From contig CANRKX010000006.1 of NCBI GenBank assembly GCA_947631325.1, positions 1 to 52,580 of the forward strand: a stretch of DNA of 52,580 nucleotides, in the 5' to 3' direction. The notes below the pieces were generated by a model. It did not search any database, had not been told where the DNA came from, and saw only the letters and a list, made by a program, of their open reading frames with translations. How positions within the stretch are numbered: position 1 is the stretch's first letter; each line of letters begins with the position of its first letter. Shown piece by piece: positions 35,278 through 42,691 of this stretch. Made by a program: the position numbers and the translations under genes. This DNA comes from an uncultured Clostridia bacterium (GTDB lineage: Bacteria; Bacillota; Clostridia; Christensenellales; Borkfalkiaceae).

Positions 35278-36053
35278 AATTTATCGACGTTCACTGCCAC
35301 CTCGACGGCGATTGGTGCGGGAATATGCCCGAATTAATCAAAAAAATCGGCGATTGCGGCGTACAAAAGATAATAGCCGCGGGATACGATTTAAAGACTT
35401 CCGAATTCTCAAAAAATCTTTCGGAAGAATATGAAGGGGTGTACTTCACGGCGGGATTTCACCCGACGGAGATTGGCAAATTCAAAGAGGGAGACCTTGA
35501 AAAAATAGAAAGGCTGTCCGAGCATGAAAAGTGTGTGGCGATCGGGGAGATTGGGCTTGATTACCACTATCCCGACACCGACAAAGAGGGGCAGAGGGAG
35601 ATGTTTTTAAGGCAGCTTGAACTTGCACACGGGAAGAGACTGCCCGTCGTCATACACTCGCGCGACTGTGCCGAGGATATGCTATCCGTTTTGAAAGAAA
35701 ACAGGGAGCTGTTAAAGGACGGCGCGTTGTTGCACTGCTTTTCGCACTCGACGGAGATTGCCCTTGAATTGCAGGAGATGGGCGCGTACTTTTCCTTCGG
35801 CGGCGCGAGCACGTGGCAAGGCAGCAAGAAGGCGAGACGGACGATAGCCGCCCTCTCGCAAGACAGGCTTCTGACCGAGACGGACAGCCCCTATATGCCG
35901 CCCAAAAGCCTTTACGGAACCTTCCCCAATACTCCCCAAAATATCCCCGAAATTCTCTTCAACATGGCGGAGGTGCGCGGGGTTGACAGGGAAGAGATGG
36001 CGGAAATCGTATATAAAAATGCGCATATATTGTTCAAAAAACTTGCAAATTAA
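35274..36053 (+). CDS. tatD: TatD family metal-dependent hydrolase (DNase)
   Basis: 259 residues. FIDVHCHLDG gives the metal-binding HxH, IGEIGLDYHY the Glu, VVIHSRD and LHCFSH the further His ligands, and TETDSPYMPP the Asp. TatD proteins are two-metal deoxyribonucleases or phosphoesterases involved in DNA repair and quality control. GTG start at 35274 overlaps the metG stop by 4 nt, so it is translationally coupled. rsmA follows after 119 bp; the rnmV gene that separates them in Bacillus is missing here. Confidence 0.93.
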   Translation: MKFIDVHCHLDGDWCGNMPELIKKIGDCGVQKIIAAGYDLKTSEFSKNLSEEYEGVYFTAGFHPTEIGKFKEGDLEKIERLSEHEKCVAIGEIGLDYHYPDTDKEGQREMFLRQLELAHGKRLPVVIHSRDCAEDMLSVLKENRELLKDGALLHCFSHSTEIALELQEMGAYFSFGGASTWQGSKKARRTIAALSQDRLLTETDSPYMPPKSLYGTFPNTPQNIPEILFNMAEVRGVDREEMAEIVYKNAHILFKKLAN

Positions 36054-36061
36054 AAAAATCA

Positions 36062-36090
36062 AAGTCTGCCCCGAAGAGCAGACTTCTTTA
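36062..36090 (+). terminator. Terminator after tatD
   Basis: AAGTCTGC-CCCGAAGA-GCAGACTT followed by CTTTA. The T tract is short, so some read-through into rsmA is possible. Confidence 0.6.
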
Positions 36091-36172
36091 TCATTAGTCG
36101 GGCGAAATTTGTTTCGCTGAAATTATTTTGTTTCAGACGGGGGCGGATATGCGCCGACGGGCAGGCTAAATT

Positions 36173-36997
36173 ATGGAAGATATAAAGAATATTTTAAGAA
36201 GCGAGGGCTTTAACTTCAAAAAGAGCCTCGGGCAGAACTTTATAACCGATACCAAACTGCTTTCGGAGATTGTAAAAAGGGCGGAAGTGGAGAGCGGGGA
36301 TACCGTGGTGGAGATAGGCTGCGGCGCGGGAACGCTGACGCGGGCGATTGCGGCGAGCGCGAAAAGGGTGGTGGCTTTCGAGCTGGACAGGGCGTTGAAG
36401 CCCGTGCTCGAAAGGACGCTTAAAGGCGTTGAAAATGCCGAGGTCGTGTTTGAGGATTTTTTGAAGTGCGACTTAAAAAAGCTTGAGGGGGAGCTGGGGG
36501 CTTATAAGGTGGTGGCAAACATTCCATACTACGTCACAACACCCCTTATAACCAAGATTTTCGACGGGGCGAAAGGCTGTGAAAGCCTGACACTTATGGT
36601 GCAGGACGAAGTGGCGAAAAGGCTGTGCGCGCGCGAAAACACCCCCGACTATGGCGCGATTACCGCGTATATAGCCCTGCGCGCGCGGGCGGAATATATA
36701 ATAAAGGTTCCGAAAGAGAAGTTTATACCCAGCCCCAAGGTGGACAGCGCGGTCGTCAAGATGACCTTTGAGGACGGGCGGCTGGGCGACGTGGATTGCG
36801 AAATGTACAAAAGGGCGGTGAGAGCGGCTTTTTCGGCGAGGAGAAAGACGTTGGAAAACAACCTTGTGTCCTCGTTCGGGATGACGAGGGAGAGGGCGCA
36901 GGCGGTGCTTTCGGACTGCGGCATCGATTTGAAGGCGAGGGGGGAGACGCTTTCGCCCCTCATGTTTGCGGCGTTGGCGAAGAGATTGGGGGAGTGA
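36173..36997 (+). CDS. rsmA: 16S rRNA dimethyladenosine transferase
   Basis: Dimethylates A1518 and A1519 (E. coli numbering) in helix 45 of 16S rRNA using SAM, a late small-subunit assembly checkpoint. 274 residues. FKKSLGQNFITDTKLL start, SAM motif I VVEIGCGAGTLTRAI, motif II VVAFELDR, catalytic NIPYYVTTPLI (NxPY), and C-terminal FIPSPKVDSAVVKM. The Shine-Dalgarno match is weak. Module A' follows 21 bp after the stop. Confidence 0.95.
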   Translation: MEDIKNILRSEGFNFKKSLGQNFITDTKLLSEIVKRAEVESGDTVVEIGCGAGTLTRAIAASAKRVVAFELDRALKPVLERTLKGVENAEVVFEDFLKCDLKKLEGELGAYKVVANIPYYVTTPLITKIFDGAKGCESLTLMVQDEVAKRLCARENTPDYGAITAYIALRARAEYIIKVPKEKFIPSPKVDSAVVKMTFEDGRLGDVDCEMYKRAVRAAFSARRKTLENNLVSSFGMTRERAQAVLSDCGIDLKARGETLSPLMFAALAKRLGE

Positions 36998-37017
36998 GAG
37001 GGGGAACTCCCGAAACA

Positions 37018-37184
37018 ACCTTCATCCGTCTTTTTCTCGCTTCGTTACGAAAAAGACACCTTCCCCCTTTGAAAGTGGGAAGGGTATAATAAGGAATAAT
37101 AATAATTAGAAATAGTAACCTCATACCCGAGGGGATATTTCGACAGGAGCGCGGCGTTTACGCCGCGCTCCGCTCAATATGACA
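37018..37184 (+). repeat. Composite intergenic repeat A'+B, copy 9
   Basis: A' (37018-37095) with stems GTCTTTTTC/GAAAAAGAC and CCTTCCC/GGGAAGG; B (37107-37184) with GGAGCGCGGCGTTTACGCCG and GCTCAATATGACA end. 36998-37491 contains only repeats and the next gene's ribosome-binding site. Confidence 0.85.
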
Positions 37185-37196
37185 CTCTCTGCCGTC

Positions 37197-37275
37197 GCCC
37201 ATCATAAGCCGTGCCCATAGGACGCCGTGTTCATCATAATCCTTGCCCATCATAAGCCGTGCCCATAGGAAGCCG
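37197..37275 (+). repeat. 16-bp tandem repeat, five units
   Basis: Units at 37197, 37213, 37229, 37245 and 37261. Units 1 and 4 are identical (GCCCATCATAAGCCGT); units 2 and 5 share GCCCATAGGA. Same unit as 2677-2724. Confidence 0.8.
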
Positions 37276-37410
37276 CGGTTCGGAGAAACGAGCGAGACAA
37301 GGCGAACGAGCGACGACCGCAGGGAGTGTACAATGAAGTACACGACCAAGGCGGAGCGAAGTTCAACACAGTATCGCGACGTTTATACGAAGCGCGAAAG
37401 CGGGAGCGAG
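37276..37410 (+). repeat. Repeat module D, copy 2
   Basis: Similar to 3886-4017. Stem-loop GTGTAC-AATGAA-GTACAC at 37326-37343. It includes the GTTTATACGAAGCGCGA block (37381) shared with 2870 and 39315. Confidence 0.6.
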
Positions 37411-37491
37411 AGAAGAATATGGGAAAAACAGGTCTATAATGCTTGTCCGCGGAATATATTAAGTTAGACTTAAAATTCCGGAGGAAATTTC

Positions 37492-38232
37492 ATGCAGGAT
37501 CTTGACTATGCCGAAATGCTGGAAATACCCGTCAGCACGGTGAACGTTACCAAGAAAAAGAGCTTTTTCAGGCGTCCGAAAGCCGAAGAGAGGACAAAGG
37601 ACGACGAGCTTAAGGATATGGTCGTAGACAGCGTAAACGAGAGAGCGGGGGCGTACGTCGCCGCAGAGGACCTTTCCGACCCGCCTAAAATCAAAAATAA
37701 AACAGCCGCCGCAAAAAACGACGGCAGCCGCATAATAATTGCGGAAATGGCTGCGGTGTGCCTTATCGCCCTCGCCATATTCCTCACAAATCTATTCATG
37801 CCCAACAGCGCTATCAACACCTTTATAGCGTCTTTATCGCACCCGACGAAGGAAGTTGCGGAGCCTACCTATACCGAGTTCGAGCTTTCGCCCGTGGTGG
37901 GAAGTTTTTCGGACGCAGAGATAACGCTATCGCAAAACGGCGTAATATCCTTTACGGCGGCGGGCGGCGTCTACCCCGTGTGCGAGGGCAAGGTTGCCGC
38001 TATCACCCAATCGGGCGAACTTTATACAGTTGAAATTGCGCACACTTCGACTTTTAAGAGCGTGATTTCGGGGCTTTCGGACGTGTACTCGGCGGAGGGA
38101 ACGCAGGTGCTGCCCAACGTGCCCTTTGCATACTCCGACGGAAGCGCCGAGGTGAAGGTGTCGATGTACGACAACGGCGAGCTTTTGAACTGTTACAGCC
38201 TGTCGGGGGTTGTGCCCGTCTGGAATTCGTGA
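37492..38232 (+). CDS. spoIVFA: SpoIVFA-like regulator (M23-type domain)
   Basis: 246 residues. A cytoplasmic N-terminus of about 80 residues, one TM helix (about 82-103, IIIAEMAAVCLIALAIFLTNLF), and an extracytoplasmic M23/LytM-like domain (VYPVCEGKVAAITQSGELYTVEIAHTSTFKSVISGLSDVYSAEGTQV) that lacks the zinc-binding His/Asp set, as in SpoIVFA. SpoIVFA tethers and inhibits the SpoIVFB protease in the forespore outer membrane. The assignment rests on this architecture plus the adjacent spoIVFB, whose GTG start overlaps by 4 nt. Strong GGAGG site. Sequence is far from Bacillus SpoIVFA. Confidence 0.75.
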   Translation: MQDLDYAEMLEIPVSTVNVTKKKSFFRRPKAEERTKDDELKDMVVDSVNERAGAYVAAEDLSDPPKIKNKTAAAKNDGSRIIIAEMAAVCLIALAIFLTNLFMPNSAINTFIASLSHPTKEVAEPTYTEFELSPVVGSFSDAEITLSQNGVISFTAAGGVYPVCEGKVAAITQSGELYTVEIAHTSTFKSVISGLSDVYSAEGTQVLPNVPFAYSDGSAEVKVSMYDNGELLNCYSLSGVVPVWNS

Positions 38233-39026
38233 AAATAACGATACATCCGCTGTTTTTGGCGGCAGGCGTGTTGTCTGCGTTCTTCGGCGGGTTCCCCATA
38301 TTCATAATATGCGCGCTGACCGCACTTTTGCACGAGTGCGGTCACATTTTTTGCGCGGAGCGGCTGGGATTTGAGTGCACGAAGATAAGCCTTATGCCTT
38401 ACGGCGCGGCGGCGGTGTGCGACATTGAGGGAATTTCCGCCGCAGACGAAATACGGCTTGCGCTCGCGGGACCCGCCGTGAATTTGGGACTGTGCATAAT
38501 TATTGCGGGGCTGTGGTGGTTTTTTCCGCCGACGTACGCATATACCGACGTGCTGTTTTACTCCAACGCGGCGATGCTTTTACTTAATCTTCTGCCCGCA
38601 TATCCCCTTGACGGGGGAAGGATTGTAAGAAGGTGCCTTACAAAATTTCTGAGTGCGAAGAGGGCGGCAATAGTTTTAAGGGCGTTGTGCCTTTTGACGG
38701 CGGCAATATTAATAACACTGTACTTTACAATATTTAAAAACCTGACAATTCTGGCTGTGGCGGCGATGCTCGTGTTTTCGGCGTTTGAAAAGACCCCGCC
38801 CGCGAGGAAGATCGCATTTTCGCCGCGCAAGCGGAAGAGGGGCAGGGAGATAAGATATGTGATTTTGGACGAGAGCGCGACCTATCGCGACGCCTTGGGG
38901 TTTGTGGATTCGGGGAGATATCTTATTTTGCAGATTTACGGGGAGAAGTTCCTCGACGAGATTTCGGAGGAGGAGCTGTTTGAGAGGTTGCAGACGCACG
39001 GGCTTTACGACAGGATTTTTGAGTAG
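38229..39026 (+). CDS. spoIVFB: SpoIVFB-like site-2 protease (M50)
   Basis: 265 residues. Intramembrane zinc metalloprotease: HECGH (the HExxH motif) in TM2 and the third ligand Asp in LLNLLPAYPLDGGRI. About six hydrophobic segments are followed by a cytosolic C-terminal domain (about 195-265, CBS-like region IRYVILDESATYRDALGFVDS). In Bacillus this enzyme cleaves pro-sigma-K in the mother cell, opening the last stage of sporulation. sigK is not in the window. GTG start overlaps the spoIVFA stop. Followed by module A' 40 bp downstream. Confidence 0.88.
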   Translation: MKITIHPLFLAAGVLSAFFGGFPIFIICALTALLHECGHIFCAERLGFECTKISLMPYGAAAVCDIEGISAADEIRLALAGPAVNLGLCIIIAGLWWFFPPTYAYTDVLFYSNAAMLLLNLLPAYPLDGGRIVRRCLTKFLSAKRAAIVLRALCLLTAAILITLYFTIFKNLTILAVAAMLVFSAFEKTPPARKIAFSPRKRKRGREIRYVILDESATYRDALGFVDSGRYLILQIYGEKFLDEISEEELFERLQTHGLYDRIFE

Positions 39027-39065
39027 GGGGAAAGAAAAAACCGCCGCGATTTGGCGGAGGGGGGA

Positions 39066-39292
39066 ACCTTCATCCGTCTTTTTCTCGCTTCGTTACGAAA
39101 AAGACACCTTCCCCCTTTGGAATGGGGAAGGTTATAATAAGGAATAATAATTAGAAATAGCTGCCGCATACCCGATGGGATCCTTCGACAAGCTCAGGAT
39201 GACAGGTTGGGACGGGCGAAGTTCTTAATCGGTCTGCCGTTTCCGCAAGCGGAGCCTCGGCAGGGCTTCGCTTCGCTCGCGCAGAATGACAA
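39066..39292 (+). repeat. Composite intergenic repeat A'+B+C, copy 10
   Basis: A' (39066-39140), a shortened B (39151-39204) ending GCTCAGGATGACAG, and C (39220-39292) with outer stem CTGCCG/CGGCAG (39234-39239/39258-39263) and inner stem TCCGC/GCGGA. A 28-nt block at 39304-39331 is shared with 2859-2886 (one mismatch). No plus-strand gene in 39027-39333. Confidence 0.85.
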
Positions 39293-39333
39293 TCCTTAAC
39301 GAGCCGCGCAGAATGTTTATACGAAGCGCGAGG

Positions 39334-40008
39334 TTATCTCTGCAAAAATTGGCGGGAGAAAATGGACTCGTCAATATTTCCGCTCATGAGGGCGCTGACA
39401 CAGGTCACGCCGAAGTCAATCGCCTCCTCAATTACCCCCGCGAACAGCGAAAAATCATACTCGCAGGAATAGGTCTGCTTCTTGTTGCGATAGAGATATC
39501 GCGTATAGTTGAAGTGGCGTTTTAAACACCTTTCTACGCCCGTCACCGTCAAGGTGGGGACGAGAGATTTCATACTGTCATACACGGGTCCCGTGCAGGC
39601 GAGAACGCTTTCGCGCGGCAATATGGTGCGGCGAATACCGAAATATTTACTTACGTACAGCCCCACGTCCGCCTCGAATTTCTGGTGGATGAAGGGCTTT
39701 TTTTTGCCCTCTATATAGGCATATATCATGGGGTGAACGGTGGAGTCGAGGGCGTAATGGGTGGCGTATCCCGCCGCATAGCACATGTTGCCCAAGGAGA
39801 GCCTGCGGAAGGTTTCCAACGCCGAAGTGTTGTGAAGTCTGCGCCCGAGATTTTTTTGGGAAGTCTTGAGATTGTACATGAAAAACACGTCGCCGCCCTG
39901 TGCGCCGAGAAGATACAAATCCCTGTTCTTTATGGAGTTTTTGGTGTCGTCGTCGAGCTTGTCGAATATCTTCGACGCGGCGATTAAGTGTGTGAAATAA
40001 TCGGGCAT
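39334..40008 (-). CDS. Zinc-dependent phospholipase C-like protein
   Basis: 224 residues. MPDYFTHLIAASKIFDKL followed by DLYLLGAQGGDVFF, MCYAAGYATHYALDSTVHPMIYAY and IHQKFEADV fits the zinc-dependent phospholipase C-like family (PF00882), with several His/Asp ligands in place (H in YATHYALDSTVHP and IHQKFE). The true phospholipases are secreted; this protein has no signal peptide, so it is a cytoplasmic relative of unknown substrate. Start at 40008 (MPDYF) fits homologues; a longer frame exists inside the OGG gene. It begins 2 nt after the OGG stop, so the two are co-transcribed. Confidence 0.75.
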   Translation of the reverse strand: MPDYFTHLIAASKIFDKLDDDTKNSIKNRDLYLLGAQGGDVFFMYNLKTSQKNLGRRLHNTSALETFRRLSLGNMCYAAGYATHYALDSTVHPMIYAYIEGKKKPFIHQKFEADVGLYVSKYFGIRRTILPRESVLACTGPVYDSMKSLVPTLTVTGVERCLKRHFNYTRYLYRNKKQTYSCEYDFSLFAGVIEEAIDFGVTCVSALMSGNIDESIFSRQFLQR

Positions 40009-40009
40009 A

Positions 40010-40834
40010 TTATAAGTTTGACCTTTTTCCGTAAAATAAATACTGTTGGGCATAGCCCGAATTTTCGCCGAAGAGATTGCAAAAATATTGGGATATCTTG
40101 TTCCTGTCGCTCTCTTTGCCGCCGAAGTCGTCGTGATAGACCTTTTCAAGCCATGTATCTACGGGGAAGCTATCCCTTTTAGAAAAGCCGAAGAGGGCTA
40201 TGCAGTCGGCGACCTTTCCGCCTATACCCTTATACGTTAAAAGCCGCTTTTTGAGTTCCGCGGAGGGCAGGGGATAGAGGTCTTTTATGCCCTCTTTTTT
40301 TATGCGATTGGAAGTGTCAAAGAGAAAACTGTCGCGATAGCCGCAACCGCAATCCTTAAAAAATTTTACCCCTGCCGCGGCGAGTTTCGGGGTGGAGGGG
40401 AAGGTGAAAAATTGCCTGCCCATGAATTCCCTTTTTTCGCCTAAACCCCCACATATCCTTGAAATAATGCCCTTTATCCGCGGAATGTTGTTGTTCTGCG
40501 AGATGATGAAGGAGTATATCATTTCCTCGGCGTCTTGGTTTAAGAGCCGAAGCCCCGAACATATCTCGGCGCTCCTTGAAAGGAGGGGAACGCCGAATTT
40601 TTTCATTTCGCCGTTAATCTTTGAGTAGTCGCGGGCGAGGTCGAAAAAGTTATAAAAATATTCCGAATTCTCGCTCTCGACAACAGTCTTTACGCCGTCG
40701 GAATGGACGTAACAGGCGTTATCGCGCGAGAGGACGAAAAAGCCCTCTTTGAATTGCTCGAAGCGGAAAATCTGACCGCAGTCGAGGGTGTGGAGGGGGT
40801 TGAAATATCTTGCGTCGTAATCGAATTTTTCCAT
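40010..40834 (-). CDS. ogg: 8-oxoguanine DNA glycosylase/AP lyase
   Basis: Removes oxidised guanine from DNA. 274 residues. The N-terminal beta domain contains LDCGQIFRFEQ. The helix-hairpin-helix is LLTYKGIGGKVADCIALFGF, with the catalytic Lys in GGKVADC and the catalytic Asp in SFPVDTWLEK, the arrangement of OGG1 and its clostridial homologues. Its promoter (40862-40890) overlaps the terminator of the preceding operon. Forms an operon with the phospholipase C-like gene. Confidence 0.92.
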   Translation of the reverse strand: MEKFDYDARYFNPLHTLDCGQIFRFEQFKEGFFVLSRDNACYVHSDGVKTVVESENSEYFYNFFDLARDYSKINGEMKKFGVPLLSRSAEICSGLRLLNQDAEEMIYSFIISQNNNIPRIKGIISRICGGLGEKREFMGRQFFTFPSTPKLAAAGVKFFKDCGCGYRDSFLFDTSNRIKKEGIKDLYPLPSAELKKRLLTYKGIGGKVADCIALFGFSKRDSFPVDTWLEKVYHDDFGGKESDRNKISQYFCNLFGENSGYAQQYLFYGKRSNL

Positions 40835-40839
40835 AGTAA

Positions 40840-40866
40840 AAAATGCAGCCTTTTGAACTGCATTTT
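40840..40866 (-). terminator. Terminator of padR-DUF1700-DUF4097, overlapping the ogg promoter
   Basis: AAAATGCAG/CTGCATTTT stem, continuing into a T6 tract on the minus strand. Its right arm contains the -10 box of ogg. Confidence 0.75.
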
Positions 40867-40890
40867 ATCATTTAGGATATATTTTGTCAA
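40862..40890 (-). promoter_or_regulatory. Promoter of ogg
   Basis: Minus strand: TTGACA (40890-40885), 17-bp spacer, TAAAAT (40867-40862). The start site falls in the loop of the terminator above. Confidence 0.75.
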
Positions 40891-40898
40891 GTTATCTA

Positions 40899-41627
40899 TT
40901 AAACCGCCTTTCTGAACGAGATATTGACAGAGCCAGCCGAGACGTCGATATCCAATCTCTTGTCTCCGCCGACGCGACTTACGGCGTTGCAACTGCCCGC
41001 AGATTTATCGACGGTTATCGTGTAGTCGCTCTCGGGATAATATAGACCTAACTCCGCCGAGCCCGCAGAGACGTCGAGCTTGATATTTTCGCTCTTCAAG
41101 AGGTCTACTTTTGCCGAGCCCGCCGAAAGGTCGAGCGAAAATTTGTCACATTCGAGATTTTGCGATTGGAATTTTCCCGCGCTCAGCTCTATATCGACAA
41201 GCCCGAATTTGCCCTGCGTTGTCAAGGAGCCCGCCGAAAGATCGGCGTTGAGATTGTAAGATTTGCCCTTGGGGAGGGAGATTATGGTCTTGGGGAGGGA
41301 GCCGAAATTGACGAAGAGGATAAACTTTTTACTGCCGACGCCGAATTTGAGTTCGCCGCCCACGACTTCTATGGTGGTATGCAAGCTGTCGGACTTGGGA
41401 TATTCTATCTTTGCGGTCTGCCCGTCATAGTAGCATATTTCCACTTCGCCGACCGACATATCTATATCTATCGTGTTAAAATCGCCGTCAACAGTTTGCT
41501 CCGCCATTTCATATCTGACGTTGAAGTCGAATTTCCAATCGTTCAAAGACAGTCCGACGAGAAAGACGATTAAGCCTAAAATAACAATTATGAGACCAAC
41601 TATAAGCGCCTTGTAATAGCCTTTCAT
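40899..41627 (-). CDS. DUF4097-type beta-solenoid membrane protein
   Basis: 242 residues from the ATG at 41627 (AAGGTGG site). One N-terminal TM helix, then an extracytoplasmic beta-solenoid with five or more repeats of the form DLSAGS (NADLSAGSLTT, IELSAGKFQ, LDLSAGSAKV, LDVSAGSAELG, IDVSAGSVNIS). This is the DUF4097/adhesin-like family that often follows a PadR regulator and a DUF1700 membrane protein, thought to sense or respond to envelope stress. Its ATG overlaps the DUF1700 stop. Confidence 0.85.
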   Translation of the reverse strand: MKGYYKALIVGLIIVILGLIVFLVGLSLNDWKFDFNVRYEMAEQTVDGDFNTIDIDMSVGEVEICYYDGQTAKIEYPKSDSLHTTIEVVGGELKFGVGSKKFILFVNFGSLPKTIISLPKGKSYNLNADLSAGSLTTQGKFGLVDIELSAGKFQSQNLECDKFSLDLSAGSAKVDLLKSENIKLDVSAGSAELGLYYPESDYTITVDKSAGSCNAVSRVGGDKRLDIDVSAGSVNISFRKAV

Positions 41628-42292
41628 GCTTCCACCTTGCACGCGTTAAAAAGCGCGGTAAATATTTTTTTGCAGAGGATAAATAAAAATTTGAGGAGTT
41701 TGAAAAGGAGGGGAGTGACGATGACCCCGAGACCTACGGCGATAATTCCGCCGCCGATGAGCGCGACGCCGCTGCCCGTCGCCCCGCCGACGATCTGGCT
41801 TACGCCGCCGCCTATCATTCCGCCGCCCGTGGCAAAGATGGTGAATGGCGCGACAATTATTGCCGCCAAAAGCCCGAACATTGCCGAAAAAATGCCCACG
41901 GCTAAACCCGCCATGACTATACATAAAATCACAAAGAGCAATATGTTGGTGCGACCCTTTTTATTGCTTTCGGAGCTCTCTTTTTTACTTGAAGCGTCGC
42001 CCGAGTCGGCTTTAATCGGCACGTCTTTTTCGCCTTTAAACTCTTCGCAAAAATCGCTTTGTCGGGGCATATTCCCGCACGAATTGAAATTTTCGGCTTC
42101 GTTATCGTCGAGAATTGCCTGAGCCGCGTCATAGGGCGCGCCGAAGCCGTCGATTATCTCGCTCTCGGAAAAGCCCGCGCTGCGCCTGTCGGCATAGGCT
42201 TCGGCATAGTAGTCGAGAACGCGCTTTCTCTCGCTTTCGGAAACGCATAAAAGATTGTTCTTCAATTCATCCCGCCATTCGGTGTATTTCAT
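41624..42292 (-). CDS. DUF1700/HAAS-domain membrane protein
   Basis: 222 residues. The N-terminal 70 residues (EWRDELKNNL...SERKRVLDYYAEAYADRRSAGFSESEIIDGFGAPYDAA) are the HAAS/DUF1700 helical domain. A Ser/Glu/Lys-rich linker follows, then about three TM segments rich in glycine (IFATGGGMIGGGVSQIVGGATGSGVALIGGGIIAVGLG). Such proteins are encoded beside PadR regulators and are presumed membrane partners of the DUF4097 protein. Overlaps its neighbour by 4 nt. Confidence 0.85.
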   Translation of the reverse strand: MKYTEWRDELKNNLLCVSESERKRVLDYYAEAYADRRSAGFSESEIIDGFGAPYDAAQAILDDNEAENFNSCGNMPRQSDFCEEFKGEKDVPIKADSGDASSKKESSESNKKGRTNILLFVILCIVMAGLAVGIFSAMFGLLAAIIVAPFTIFATGGGMIGGGVSQIVGGATGSGVALIGGGIIAVGLGVIVTPLLFKLLKFLFILCKKIFTALFNACKVEA

Positions 42293-42293
42293 T

Positions 42294-42605
42294 TCAAATC
42301 CTGCCTTTGAAAATCTTTTTATATATTTGGTTTATCTCCATAAGGTCGTTTTGACCCGCTTTGAGTTTGCTGAGCCCCAACCGCGTTATCTTGTAATATC
42401 GCCTGAGCCGCCCCGAAAATTCCGCCGTCCTCGTCGTTAAGCAACCGCCCGCTTCAAGCCTTTTTAAAATAGGGTATAGGGTGCTTTCGGAAATCTCGAT
42501 TATTCCCTGCAAGTCGCTGATTATCTTATAACCATAGCTTTCGCCGCGCTCCAAAGCCGACAATACGCATATTTCGAGAACACCTTTTTTAAGCTGAATT
42601 TCCAT
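42294..42605 (-). CDS. PadR-family transcriptional regulator
   Basis: 103 residues, the short PadR-s1 type. Winged helix containing LKKGVLEICVLSALERGESYGYKII, ISESTLYPILKRLEAGGCL and RLRRYYKIT. First gene of a padR-DUF1700-DUF4097 operon (one-base gap to the next). A palindrome in its promoter (42628-42646) suggests autorepression. AGGG lies 9 nt before the ATG. Confidence 0.93.
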   Translation of the reverse strand: MEIQLKKGVLEICVLSALERGESYGYKIISDLQGIIEISESTLYPILKRLEAGGCLTTRTAEFSGRLRRYYKITRLGLSKLKAGQNDLMEINQIYKKIFKGRI

Positions 42606-42627
42606 ATCAATACCCTGTTTCGTAGAA

Positions 42628-42657
42628 TACTATACAATACATAGTAATGATTGTCAA
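42628..42657 (-). promoter_or_regulatory. padR promoter with palindromic operator
   Basis: Minus strand: TTGACA (42657-42652), 17-bp spacer, TATAGT (42634-42629). Palindrome TACTAT-N7-ATAGTA (42628-42646) covers the -10 box and adjacent spacer, fitting PadR autoregulation. Confidence 0.7.
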
Positions 42658-42691
42658 GTATTTTTTGTCAAATTTTACTGATAATATTTGC

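Noticed and set aside
37197-37275. Possible CRISPR array
   Set aside because: Units are 16 bp, contiguous and without spacers; no cas genes nearby.
37327-37470. 44-codon ORF beginning in the loop of module D (MKYTTKAERSSTQYR...)
   Set aside because: The other D copy (3942) has a one-base indel that shifts the frame, so the peptide is not conserved; kept as a structured repeat.
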